From assembly GCF_016623615.1 (NCBI RefSeq), contig NZ_JAEHFX010000001.1, positions 186,001-250,000 on the forward strand: DNA of 64,000 nt, given 5' to 3'. The first letter of the stretch is position 1; each line of letters opens with the position of its first letter. The stretch is from Adhaeribacter terrigena. GTDB taxonomy: Bacteria; Bacteroidota; Bacteroidia; Cytophagales; Hymenobacteraceae. Below are positions 56,184-64,000 of the stretch, one piece after another. The translations under genes and the position numbers were made by a program. The notes beneath the pieces were generated by a model, which was given only the letters and a program-made list of their open reading frames with translations, searched no databases and was not told where the DNA came from.

Positions 56184-58625
56184 ATGGCATCTACCCATAC
56201 CACTGAGCTGGACGAACTCGAAAATAAACCTGTAATGCTGGAATCTGATGAAGATGCCGATGGCTCTGATTTTGATCTGGAGACGCTTATTCTGGTTACC
56301 CGCAAAAGTCTGGTCTGGCTCTTATTACTGATCATGCTGGGCTTGGGCGGCGCTTTTCTGGTAATCCGGTATACGCCTAAGCTTTACATGTCCACCTCGC
56401 TGCTCAAGATCGACGAACAATCGGAAGCCGGGGCGCTGGGACTGAATACCTTGCCGGGAGCAGATAACCGGGCCAATATTAACAAGCTTTCCGGCGAAAT
56501 TGAATTGCTGAAATCGAACCTGATCTACGAGCGGCTGCGCGAAGAACTGGATTTGGACGTAAATTATTACGTACGAGGCAAAGTTTTAAGTCAGGAACTA
56601 TATAAGTCTTCACCCTTCGATGTGATCTTTAAAGTAAAGAACGAAGCCCTTTACGATCAGGAAATTGACATTGATGTACTGAACGATAAGCGTTTCCGGT
56701 TATCGTATGCGCAAGGGGAAGAAACGATAAGTAATGAATACAGTTTCGGTGAGATCATCAGTAACAACGATTTTGACCTGAAGATCCTGAAAACTGCCTC
56801 TTTTGACCCAAATGCAACCGGCCAAGATTATTTCTTTAAAATAAACAGCGTAGGCAGCGTTTTAAATTACCTAAGCAGCAATCTTTCTGCGCTTATCGTA
56901 AATCCGGATGCCCGTACCATCAGCATTTCGTTTCAGGATCATAACCCTTTAAAAGCGAAAGATATTGTTAATAAAGTAGACAGCGTTTACCTGGACCTGA
57001 AACGGGAAACCAAGAACCAGTCGAACGAGCAGACCATTTCCTTTTTGCGCGACCAGCTGGATGAAACCAAAACCCAGCTGCAGAACGCAGAAGCCAATCT
57101 GGAAGCCTTTGCCAAACGTAACAAATCTTACGACATTAAAGCCGATGTTGCCGCTTCGCGCGCCAAGATCGAGAACATGATGAAGGAAAAGGAAGATCTG
57201 AGGCTTAAAATTGCCCTGCTCGATGATGTTTCCGCACTTTTGGCCCGCAACACGCATGTAGACCAGATCGTGCCGACCTTAGGTACTCTGGGCGATCCGC
57301 AGCTAAGCGAGAAAATTGCTGAATTAGGCAAGTTGCAGTCGCGGCTGGAGTTGAATTTAGCTTCCTATCAGCGTACCACGTTTGCCGTAACCTCGCTCGA
57401 AACGCAAATTCAGAAACTGAAGAAAGATATCCGGGAGTTACTGGTGCGGAGCCGCGAGCTGCTGCAAAACCAGATCGTAGCCATCAATGCCAATTCCGGA
57501 ACAGTTGAATCTGAATTGCTGAGCATGCCGCAGAAGGAAACCGAAGCGATCCGCTTAAAACGTTTCTTCGATCTGTACGAAAAATTCTACCTACTTTTGA
57601 TGGAGAAACAGGTTGAATTCGGTATTGCCAAAGCCGGTACCACACCCGATTTTCAGATCCTTTCTCCGGCCAATTTGCCAGGCGCACCTATTTCGCCTAA
57701 TAAATTAATGGTTTACGCCATTGGTATTGCTTCAGGCTTGTTTTTAGGTCTGGGTTTAATTGCGGCCCGTTATTTTCTGCATAATACCGTCACCAATATC
57801 CGGGAAATGGAGCGGATCGCAAAAGCCCCGGTATTAGGTGTAATTCCAAAATACGAAAAAGAAAAACTAGCCGTTTCGAAGCTGGTGGTAGACAAAAATC
57901 CTAAATCGGCGATCAGTGAAGCTATTCGTTCTATCCGAACCAACCTCGAATTTATTAGTTCTTCCAGAAATAAACGTCTGATCTCGGTAACTTCTACCAT
58001 AAGCGGGGAAGGGAAAACGTTTGTGGCGGTAAACTTAGGCGGTATTATTGCGCTCTCGGATCAGAAAGTAATTATTCTGGATCTGGATATGCGCAAACCG
58101 AAGGTAAACCTGGCTTTTGAAGGCGAAAACACCAAGGGGATCAGTACCATTCTCATCGAAAAGCATAGCGTTCAGGAATGTATTCAGCCTTCTTCTATTG
58201 CAAACCTGCACTATATTCCGGCCGGGCCAACACCGCCCAATCCTTCGGAACTGATCTTAACGCCCAAATTTGATAAAATGCTGGAAGAGTTGCACCAGAT
58301 CTACGACGTGATCATAATTGATACGCCGCCGGTTGGTCTGGTCACCGATGCTATGCTGATCATGCGCAAAGCCGATATTCCAATCTACATTGTGCGGGCC
58401 GATTATTCGAAAAAGGCTTTCCTGAAAAATATCAACAAACTCACCCGTTCGCACGGGATAACCAAACTGACTACCATTCTGAACGATGCCCGCAGCTCCG
58501 GTTTATATGGCTATGGCTATGGTTATGGTTATGGTTATGGTTACGGCTATGGTTATGGGCAGGGGTATTATGAAGAAGTAGAAGAAAGATCGCTGCTGCA
58601 GCGCATCAAAGAACGTCTTTCTTAA
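56184..58625 (+). CDS. Wzc-type chain-length determinant and tyrosine autokinase
   Basis: An 813-residue inner-membrane protein that controls polysaccharide polymerisation and export. The N-terminal Wzz helix is SLVWLLLLIMLGLGGAFLVI, then a periplasmic coiled-coil region (~residues 270-430), then a second membrane helix (LMVYAIGIASGLFLGLGLIA). The BY-kinase domain has Walker A (SGEGKTF), Walker A' (VIILDLDMRKPK) and Walker B (VIIIDTPPVG). The C-terminal tyrosine cluster is nine YG dipeptides followed by QGYYEEVEER, the likely autophosphorylation tail. The CpsB-like phosphatase gene starts 12 bases downstream. Confidence 0.93.
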   Translation: MASTHTTELDELENKPVMLESDEDADGSDFDLETLILVTRKSLVWLLLLIMLGLGGAFLVIRYTPKLYMSTSLLKIDEQSEAGALGLNTLPGADNRANINKLSGEIELLKSNLIYERLREELDLDVNYYVRGKVLSQELYKSSPFDVIFKVKNEALYDQEIDIDVLNDKRFRLSYAQGEETISNEYSFGEIISNNDFDLKILKTASFDPNATGQDYFFKINSVGSVLNYLSSNLSALIVNPDARTISISFQDHNPLKAKDIVNKVDSVYLDLKRETKNQSNEQTISFLRDQLDETKTQLQNAEANLEAFAKRNKSYDIKADVAASRAKIENMMKEKEDLRLKIALLDDVSALLARNTHVDQIVPTLGTLGDPQLSEKIAELGKLQSRLELNLASYQRTTFAVTSLETQIQKLKKDIRELLVRSRELLQNQIVAINANSGTVESELLSMPQKETEAIRLKRFFDLYEKFYLLLMEKQVEFGIAKAGTTPDFQILSPANLPGAPISPNKLMVYAIGIASGLFLGLGLIAARYFLHNTVTNIREMERIAKAPVLGVIPKYEKEKLAVSKLVVDKNPKSAISEAIRSIRTNLEFISSSRNKRLISVTSTISGEGKTFVAVNLGGIIALSDQKVIILDLDMRKPKVNLAFEGENTKGISTILIEKHSVQECIQPSSIANLHYIPAGPTPPNPSELILTPKFDKMLEELHQIYDVIIIDTPPVGLVTDAMLIMRKADIPIYIVRADYSKKAFLKNINKLTRSHGITKLTTILNDARSSGLYGYGYGYGYGYGYGYGYGQGYYEEVEERSLLQRIKERLS
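58505..58558 (+). repeat. Hexanucleotide repeat encoding the Wzc tyrosine-glycine tail
   Basis: Nine in-frame copies of TA(T/C)GG(T/C/G) encode alternating Tyr-Gly. The near-identical units (mostly TATGGT) can slip, changing the number of tyrosines without changing frame. Confidence 0.9.
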
Positions 58626-58637
58626 GTTAAGGCTGAA

Positions 58638-59393
58638 ATGAGATCGTTTTTCCGGAAGTTATTGGGAAGTAGCAAGGCCGCTGAAGCACTGATGGCTAAC
58701 CTTGCAGATCTGAAAGCAGATATGCATTCTCATATTTTGCCGGGGCTGGACGATGGGGCCGAAACGCTGGAAAAATCCCTGGGGCTGGTAGAGAAAATGG
58801 TAGGCTTAGGCTATCAGAAACTCATCATGACGCCGCATATCATGGGAGATTTTTACAAGAACACGCCGGAGGGAATTCGGGAAAAACTGGAACTGCTGCA
58901 AAAAGCCGTGCAGGAAAAAGGCTGGCAAATTCAACTTGATTTTGCGGCTGAATATTACCTGGACGAATGGTTTATCCGCAAGCTGGAGAACAACGAAAAA
59001 CTGCTGACCTTCGGTGATAATTACCTGCTCTTCGAAACCTCTTATATAAACGAACCCAGTTTTCTGAAAGATGCCGTTTTTCAGATCCAGTCGGCCGGAT
59101 ATAAACCCGTGCTGGCCCATCCGGAACGCTACACATACCTATACGGAAAATTCAGCGACCTGGAAAAACTACGCGAAGCCGGCGTGCTGTTGCAGCTCAA
59201 CCTGAATTCGCTGGGCGGCTATTATTCGGAAGGGGCAAAACGCGTGGCCGAAAAACTGGTTGACGGCAAGCTGGTAGATTTTGCCGGTACCGATGTGCAT
59301 AGCCAGAAACACCTCCAGTTTTTGCAAAAAGCCGTAGCTTCCAAACATTTTGGCAAACTGATGGCGTTGCCTTTACGCAATTCCCAACTTTAA
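58638..59393 (+). CDS. CpsB/CapC-type PHP tyrosine-protein phosphatase
   Basis: A 251-residue PHP-fold phosphatase that would dephosphorylate the Wzc tyrosine tail. The metal motif is DMHSHILPGLDDG (His30, His32), followed by MTPHIMGDFY, AAEYYLDEWF, LAHPERYTYLYG and DFAGTDVHSQKHL, the complete set of the family. The start at 58638 has a 28-residue N-terminal extension before the first metal motif. It is the third gene of the Wza-Wzc-phosphatase operon. Confidence 0.92.
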   Translation: MRSFFRKLLGSSKAAEALMANLADLKADMHSHILPGLDDGAETLEKSLGLVEKMVGLGYQKLIMTPHIMGDFYKNTPEGIREKLELLQKAVQEKGWQIQLDFAAEYYLDEWFIRKLENNEKLLTFGDNYLLFETSYINEPSFLKDAVFQIQSAGYKPVLAHPERYTYLYGKFSDLEKLREAGVLLQLNLNSLGGYYSEGAKRVAEKLVDGKLVDFAGTDVHSQKHLQFLQKAVASKHFGKLMALPLRNSQL

Positions 59394-59404
59394 TTTCCTG
59401 TGCA

Positions 59405-60382
59405 ATGGTAGTGGTAACGGGTGCAACCGGCTTGATCGGCAGTTTTTTGGTAGATGCTTTGCTGCAGCAGGGCTATGAAGTGCGGGCGATTAGCCGCAGG
59501 AGTTTTTCGGGCCAGAACCATAGCGTTTTAACCTGGCTGCAAGGCGATCTGCTGGACCCGGTTTTTCTGGCCGAAGCTTTTGAAGGCGCTACCCACGTTT
59601 TTCATTGTGCCGGCCTGGTTTCGTATGCCCCGCAGGATAAAGAACTGTTGCAGCAAACCAATGTGGAAGGAACGGCCAACGTAGTAAATACCTGCCTGGC
59701 GCTCGGAAATATAAAACTCTGTTACGTAAGCTCTATTGCAGCCGTAGAAAACGAAAAAAATAAACCCGTAGCCGACGAAGAGGCCAAATGGGATCTGAAT
59801 GCGGAACACAGCGGCTACGCCGAATCGAAATACAATGCGGAGCTGGAAGTATGGCGCGGCATTTCGGAGGGGCTTTCGGCGGTAATCGTGAACCCTTCTA
59901 TTGTGCTCGGACCCGGAAACTGGCACGAAAGCAGCACGCAGTTATTCCGGTATGTGTTTGAAGAAAAACCCTTTTATACTGCCGGAACCGCCAATTTTGT
60001 AGATGTACGCGATGTAGTGGAAATGATGTTGCAACTGGCTTTTTCGGAAGTGGAAGGGGAGCGTTTTATTCTGAATGGCGGGCAGCTTACATATGAGGAC
60101 TTTTTTCAAATGGTAGCTGGTTGTTTCGGGAAAAAAGCGCCGGGCGTAAAAGTTGCCGCCGGCCTGGCTAACATTTTATGGCGCCTGGAACATGTGCGGA
60201 GCCTGCTTACCGGAAAACGCCCCTTAATAACCCGCGATACAGCCCGCATTGCCGGCCGCACGCACACATATAGCAGTAATAAAGTAAAAAAAGTGTTAAC
60301 TTGCCAATTCCGCCCTTTACCGGAAACCATTGCCTGGAGTTGCGCGGGGTTGCAGGAAAAACTGGTGCAGAAAACAGGCTAA
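59405..60382 (+). CDS. NAD-dependent epimerase/dehydratase family protein
   Basis: A 325-residue extended SDR. The Rossmann motif is VTGATGLIGSFL at the N-terminus, the catalytic serine/tyrosine region is YVSSIAAVEN and YAESKYNAE (YxxxK), followed by NPSIVLGPGN. Substrate is not clear; the group resembles dihydroflavonol-reductase-like enzymes of Bacteroidota. Residues ~33-42 (SFSGQNHSVL) are encoded by a 30-bp motif copy, just after the second beta strand. It starts 11 bases after the phosphatase stop, so it belongs to the same transcript. Confidence 0.87.
   Translation: MVVVTGATGLIGSFLVDALLQQGYEVRAISRRSFSGQNHSVLTWLQGDLLDPVFLAEAFEGATHVFHCAGLVSYAPQDKELLQQTNVEGTANVVNTCLALGNIKLCYVSSIAAVENEKNKPVADEEAKWDLNAEHSGYAESKYNAELEVWRGISEGLSAVIVNPSIVLGPGNWHESSTQLFRYVFEEKPFYTAGTANFVDVRDVVEMMLQLAFSEVEGERFILNGGQLTYEDFFQMVAGCFGKKAPGVKVAAGLANILWRLEHVRSLLTGKRPLITRDTARIAGRTHTYSSNKVKKVLTCQFRPLPETIAWSCAGLQEKLVQKTG
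59501..59530 (+). repeat. 30-bp motif inside the epimerase gene
   Basis: AGTTTTTCGGGCC then AGAACCATAGCGTTTTA in frame. Confidence 0.75.
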
Positions 60383-60451
60383 ACTTTTTACCCCGGCCAA
60401 GTGTATTGGAAGGAAGGAACCGGTACCAACCGGAGGAACGAACGAGTGAAG

Positions 60452-61849
60452 ATGAACGAAGAATTTGAGGATAGAGAGGAAGCGTTGGAGATAATCAGAA
60501 AATTTGAAGACATGCTGGCCAATAATAGTAGTGTGTTTTTTGATTTAGCCGATTTTGAATTTATAATCGACCATTATACTACCAGCTTTAACTATACCAA
60601 AGCCATACAGGCCTGCAATACGGCCCTGAATCAATACCCATTCTCTACAGAATTGCTGATCGATAAATCGCAGATCCTGGCTATGGCCGGCGATTTTACC
60701 GAAGCCCTGGAGATCATAAAAAAACTGGAACTTTCGGAGCCTGAAAACGCCGACGTTTTGATGACGCACGGCATTATTTATACCCAGCAGGGCGAATTCA
60801 GCGAGGCGATAGATTACCTGAAGCGGGCTGCTATTCTGGCAGAAAACCGGGACGATATTCTTTTCAACATCGGGCTTACTTACCAAAGCTGGGGCAAATT
60901 CAATTCGGCCATTAAGTACTATAAAAAGTGCCTGGAAATTAATACCGAAAATGAGATTGCCCTGCAGGAACTGCTTTATTGCCTGGAAGTTACTGGAGGA
61001 TTGGAAGAAAGCATTTCGTTTTTTCAGCAATTTGTAGACAACGATCCGTATTCGGCGCTGGCCTGGTTTAACCTGGGTATGCTGCATTTCAAGCTGGCCA
61101 ATTTCGAAAAAGCCGTTTCCGCCTTCGATTATGCCACCATTATAAAAAACGATTTTGCGATTGCCTACGTGAACCTGGCCAATGCTTATGTGTGCCTGGG
61201 CGAATTTGCAAAATCGGTAGATGCCTTTCATCAGGCGCTGGAGCACGAAGAACCAAGCGCGGATATTTACTGCAACATTGGTGAATGCTACGAAAAAATG
61301 GGGCAGTGGGATCTTTCGCGGCGGTATTACCAGAAAGCCATCGATCTGAATCCGGAAATGGATGAAGCCTGGTTTGGCATTGGGGTAATTCTGAATGCGC
61401 AGGAAAAATGGTTCGAAGCGGTGCATTTCTTCCGCAAAGCGGCGCAGATCTACGATGAGAACCCGGAATACTGGCTGGCTTTAGGCGCGGCCGAATACAA
61501 CGTGGGAAACATTGTTTCCAGTTTAGAGAGTTACGAAAAAGCCAGCATCCTGAGCCCGGGCAACCGGGAGGTGTGGCTGAACTGGAGCATTATTCTGCAC
61601 GAACAGGGAAATTATGAAGAGGCGATCGATACGATTAAAAACGCCATTGAGCTGAATCCGGACGATGCCGAGCTGCATTACCGGCTTTGTGCTTACATGC
61701 TGGCCGCAGGAAAATACCGCGAAGCATACAATTATCTGGAAAATGCATTAATTTTGGACTTCGATAAGCACAAACTGCTTTTTGAGTATTTCCCGGAACT
61801 GGAATCGCAAAGAGCCCTGTCCCGCATTATAGATCAATACCGTAAGTAA
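60452..61849 (+). CDS. Tetratricopeptide repeat protein
   Basis: The start at 60452 (MNEEFEDREEALEIIRKFED) gives 465 residues; the upstream frame to a GTG at 60401 is unlikely. About ten TPR units are visible, for example ADVLMTHGIIYTQQGEFSEA, ALAWFNLGMLHFKLANFEKA, ADIYCNIGECYEKMGQWDLS and AELHYRLCAYMLAAGKYREA. There is no signal peptide, so it is a cytoplasmic scaffold. It precedes the phosphosulfolactate synthase homologue by only five bases, so the two are surely co-transcribed. Confidence 0.9.
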   Translation: MNEEFEDREEALEIIRKFEDMLANNSSVFFDLADFEFIIDHYTTSFNYTKAIQACNTALNQYPFSTELLIDKSQILAMAGDFTEALEIIKKLELSEPENADVLMTHGIIYTQQGEFSEAIDYLKRAAILAENRDDILFNIGLTYQSWGKFNSAIKYYKKCLEINTENEIALQELLYCLEVTGGLEESISFFQQFVDNDPYSALAWFNLGMLHFKLANFEKAVSAFDYATIIKNDFAIAYVNLANAYVCLGEFAKSVDAFHQALEHEEPSADIYCNIGECYEKMGQWDLSRRYYQKAIDLNPEMDEAWFGIGVILNAQEKWFEAVHFFRKAAQIYDENPEYWLALGAAEYNVGNIVSSLESYEKASILSPGNREVWLNWSIILHEQGNYEEAIDTIKNAIELNPDDAELHYRLCAYMLAAGKYREAYNYLENALILDFDKHKLLFEYFPELESQRALSRIIDQYRK

Positions 61850-61854
61850 ATTAC

Positions 61855-62664
61855 ATGAATTATTTTTTGAAAGACCTGCCGGAACGCGATCCGAAGCCAC
61901 GAGAAAAAGGCTATACCATGGCCATGGATAAGGGTCTGAGCGTTCGCGAAGTAGAAGATTTTATTGAAGTTGCCGGCAATTATGTAGATATCGTAAAGCT
62001 GGGGTGGGCAACTTCTTATGTGGTACCCAATCTGCAGAAAAAACTCGACGCTTATAAAGCAGCCGGAATTCCGGTTTATTTTGGCGGCACGTTATTCGAA
62101 GCGTTTATTGTGCGCAACCAGTTTGAAGATTACCGCCGCGTGCTCGATAAATATAAAATGGAATACGCCGAGGTTTCGGATGGTTCTATTGAGATGGAGC
62201 ACGGCCAGAAGCTGGATTATATCCGCACCTTATCTGAGCAGGTAACCGTACTTTCGGAGGTAGGTTCTAAAGATGCCGAAAAGATCATTCCGCCTTATAA
62301 GTGGATCAAGCTGATGCTCGACGAACTGGAAGCCGGAAGCTGGAAAGTGATCGGGGAGGCCCGCGAAGCCGGTAACGTTGGTTTGTTCCGCAGCACCGGC
62401 GAAGTTCGCAGCGGTCTGGTAGAAGAGATCTTAACCAAAGTACCTTTCGAAAAAATTCTGTGGGAAGCCCCGCAGAAATCGCAGCAGGTGTTCTTTATCA
62501 AATTGCTGGGTGCTAACGTGAACCTGGGTAATATTGCGCCGAGCGAAGTGGTGCCTTTAGAAACGATCCGTTTAGGTTTACGTGGCGATACCTTTAGCCA
62601 TTTCCTGAACCAGGGCAAAGACGTTGCCCCGAAATTTAACGGCGTAACCCAGAAATTAGACTAA
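61855..62664 (+). CDS. Phosphosulfolactate synthase homologue (ComA family)
   Basis: A 269-residue TIM-barrel protein like ComA, which adds sulfite to phosphoenolpyruvate to give (2R)-phospho-3-sulfolactate. Family-like segments are GYTMAMDKGLSVREVEDFIE, VDIVKLGWATSYV, GIPVYFGGTLFEAFIVRNQF, EVSDGSIEM, VLSEVGSKDAE, and VIGEAREAGNVGLF. In methanogens ComA starts coenzyme M synthesis, which is not expected here. Cytophagales make sulfonolipids (capnine type), so a sulfonate role is possible but not proven. It lies between the TPR gene and dedA. Confidence 0.85.
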   Translation: MNYFLKDLPERDPKPREKGYTMAMDKGLSVREVEDFIEVAGNYVDIVKLGWATSYVVPNLQKKLDAYKAAGIPVYFGGTLFEAFIVRNQFEDYRRVLDKYKMEYAEVSDGSIEMEHGQKLDYIRTLSEQVTVLSEVGSKDAEKIIPPYKWIKLMLDELEAGSWKVIGEAREAGNVGLFRSTGEVRSGLVEEILTKVPFEKILWEAPQKSQQVFFIKLLGANVNLGNIAPSEVVPLETIRLGLRGDTFSHFLNQGKDVAPKFNGVTQKLD

Positions 62665-62691
62665 AGCATTCAATTATCTCCGGAAAATTCC

Positions 62692-63369
62692 ATGGAAATT
62701 ATCAAGTACCTGATCGATTTTATTCTGCACTTAGATGTGCATTTAACGGAGATCATTACCAATTACGGCGTTTGGGCATATGCCATCCTGTTTTTAATAA
62801 TTTTTGTGGAAACCGGCCTGGTGATTATGCCATTCCTGCCCGGCGATTCGTTGCTGTTTGCCGCTGGTGCATTTGCCGCTCCGCAGATCATTAACGGGCA
62901 GCAGGTGGATGGACCTTTTAATGTTTTTTACCTGATCGGTTTGCTTTTTATTGCGGCTTTTCTGGGCGATACGCTTAATTACGCGATCGGAAACTGGTTT
63001 GGGCCAAAGGTGTTTCAAAAAGATTACCGTTTTCTGAAGCGCGAATATTTAGAAAAAACCGAAATGTTCTACCACAAGCACGGCGGTAAAACGATTATTT
63101 TCGCGCGCTTTATTCCCATTATCCGCACGTTTGCGCCCTTTATTGCCGGCGTTGGCACCATGCGTTACGCAAAATTTCTGCTTTACAACATTGTAGGCGG
63201 GTTTATCTGGGTAGCCGGTTTTGTAATTGCCGGTTATTTGTTCGGCAACATTCCGGCCGTGAAAAAGAATTTTACGCTGGTAATTTTTGCCATTATCATC
63301 TTATCCGTTTTACCGCCGCTTTACGAAGTTGCCAAGCATAAATTTGCCCGCAAAAAAGTGAATGCGTAA
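62692..63369 (+). CDS. DedA-family membrane protein
   Basis: A 225-residue protein of the DedA/VTT superfamily, recently linked to flipping of undecaprenyl phosphate or phospholipids. Family markers are FVETGLVIMPFLPGDSLLFA, FLGDTLNYAIGNWFG, and the ARFIPIIRTFAPFIAGVGTM motif with its essential arginines, then NIVGGFIWVAGFVIAGYLFG. It starts 27 bases after the ComA-like gene and ends with a basic tail. A terminator follows. Confidence 0.92.
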   Translation: MEIIKYLIDFILHLDVHLTEIITNYGVWAYAILFLIIFVETGLVIMPFLPGDSLLFAAGAFAAPQIINGQQVDGPFNVFYLIGLLFIAAFLGDTLNYAIGNWFGPKVFQKDYRFLKREYLEKTEMFYHKHGGKTIIFARFIPIIRTFAPFIAGVGTMRYAKFLLYNIVGGFIWVAGFVIAGYLFGNIPAVKKNFTLVIFAIIILSVLPPLYEVAKHKFARKKVNA

Positions 63370-63384
63370 ATAAAAGGTCAGGAT

Positions 63385-63414
63385 TAAAACGCTATAGTTT
63401 TATAACGAAAAAGT
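63385..63414 (-). repeat. 30-bp motif after dedA
   Basis: TAAAACGCTATAGTTT then TATAACGAAAAAGT. It lies 15 bases past the stop. Confidence 0.65.
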
Positions 63415-63421
63415 AAGAAGT

Positions 63422-63449
63422 AAAAGGCGGGATCTGGTTCCGCCTTTTT
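63422..63449 (+). terminator. Terminator of the dedA operon
   Basis: AAAAGGCGG (63422-63430) pairs with CCGCCTTTT (63440-63448). Confidence 0.75.
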
Positions 63450-63456
63450 ATTTTTG
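63449..63456 (+). promoter_or_regulatory. Possible -7 box of aroE in the dedA terminator tail
   Basis: TATTTTTG fits TAnnTTTG and lies 31 bases before the aroE ATG. The -33 position falls inside the terminator stem and has no TTG. Confidence 0.35.
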
Positions 63457-63487
63457 TAGCAGTTGCAGCAACGTTAAAAGAAGTCTT

Positions 63488-64000
63488 ATGCGCAGATTCG
63501 GGTTGATTGGTTATCCTTTGGGACATTCGTTTTCCGGGAAATATTTCACCGCAAAGTTTCTGTGCGAAGGCATTACAGATGCCGGGTATGAGCTTTTCGA
63601 GCTTCCGGACATTGCTGATTTTCCTGCTTTTTTAAGGCAAAATCCTGGGCTGAAAGGGTTGAACGTAACCATTCCGCATAAGCAAACTATTTTGCCGTTT
63701 CTGAATGAAATTGATCCGGTAGCAGCAAAAATTGGGGCCATAAATACGGTTAAAATTACGAACGGAAAATGCACCGGCTTCAATACCGATTATATTGGTT
63801 TCCGCGATTCGCTCCAAAACTTTCTCCAGGAATTAACGGCTGTAAAAGCGTTGATCTTAGGAACCGGCGGGGCTTCCAAAGCAGTGCAGGCAGCGCTTCA
63901 GGAGTTGCATATTCCTTTTAAAATCGTTTCCCGAAATCCTGAAAACGGTCAGTTAAGTTATGCTGAGCTTGGTCCGGAAATTATGGAAACGCATCAGCTC
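63488..64000 (+). CDS. aroE: Shikimate dehydrogenase, N-terminal 171 residues
   Basis: The frame is open from ATG at 63488 (MRRFGLIGYPLGHSFSGKYF) to the right edge. AroE reduces 3-dehydroshikimate to shikimate with NADPH in aromatic amino acid synthesis. The substrate-binding GHSFS and NVTIPHK with the catalytic lysine, GAINTV, and CTGFNTDYIGF are present. The nucleotide-binding LILGTGGASKAVQAAL has begun. About 75 more residues would be expected beyond the window. It has its own possible promoter after the dedA terminator. Confidence 0.93.
   Translation, partial: MRRFGLIGYPLGHSFSGKYFTAKFLCEGITDAGYELFELPDIADFPAFLRQNPGLKGLNVTIPHKQTILPFLNEIDPVAAKIGAINTVKITNGKCTGFNTDYIGFRDSLQNFLQELTAVKALILGTGGASKAVQAALQELHIPFKIVSRNPENGQLSYAELGPEIMETHQL

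Noticed and set aside
1-64000. CRISPR array, rRNA or tRNA genes
   Set aside because: No regularly spaced direct repeats, and no rRNA core or tRNA cloverleaf, were noticed in the gene-free stretches. A tRNAscan/Infernal run would be decisive.

Overview
The window comes from a Bacteroidota chromosome, most likely a Cytophagales/Hymenobacteraceae-like bacterium of roughly 45-50% GC. The evidence is promoter boxes of the form TAnnTTTG, scarce Shine-Dalgarno sites, type B ribosomal protein L31, the Bacteroidota-type alternative GlmU, secreted proteins with C-terminal type IX secretion (T9SS) sorting domains, the rpsU-xer-hpf block, and dense short intergenic repeats. No rRNA, tRNA, CRISPR array, intact insertion sequence or prophage was seen. 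Genus-level placement is inference.

Layout. 1-14353 is mostly housekeeping: udk, rdgB, a PyrR-like phosphoribosyltransferase, rpmE2, GlmU-like, holB, hemC, a secreted cyclophilin, RmlD, a degenerate polysaccharide deacetylase, a flippase-like membrane protein and scpA. 14354-26536 holds dxs, a thioredoxin-like protein, a hydrolase, an acyltransferase, a TetR/metallo-hydrolase operon with a visible operator, two START-domain proteins around a Ca2+/H+ antiporter, and asd. 26735-38490 is accessory and surface-oriented: a 1126-residue lamin-tail protein, an ECF sigma factor with a probable anti-sigma, a TauE/SafE permease, an acetyltransferase, and an AT-richer pair made of a frameshifted secreted subtilase and a lipoprotein. 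38600-44265 is a PAP2 phosphatase and a DevBCA/TolC-type efflux system. 44785-50164 carries metK, a thioesterase, hpf, xer, rpsU and an acyl-CoA dehydrogenase. 50372-64000 has a large T9SS cargo protein with three tandem repeats, an exopolysaccharide export module (Wza, Wzc, CpsB-like phosphatase), an epimerase, a TPR protein, a phosphosulfolactate synthase homologue, DedA and the start of aroE.

The most unusual signal is not a gene. A fixed-length 30-bp motif (ACTTTTT, thirteen less conserved bases, TA[C/G]CGTTTTT) recurs nearly forty times, on both strands, between genes and inside them. It supplies stop codons, one start codon and parts of two signal peptides. It behaves like a genome-wide recognition sequence or a REP-like repeat family. 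Other structures are ~215-bp MITE-like elements bracketing the DevBCA operon, paired G/C-rich 28-38-bp inverted repeats, a 64-bp perfect palindrome nested inside another inverted repeat, and a long hairpin that buries the xer start codon.

Limits: all homology calls were made by reading motifs, with no database search. Promoter, terminator and start-site calls are inferences from sequence patterns.
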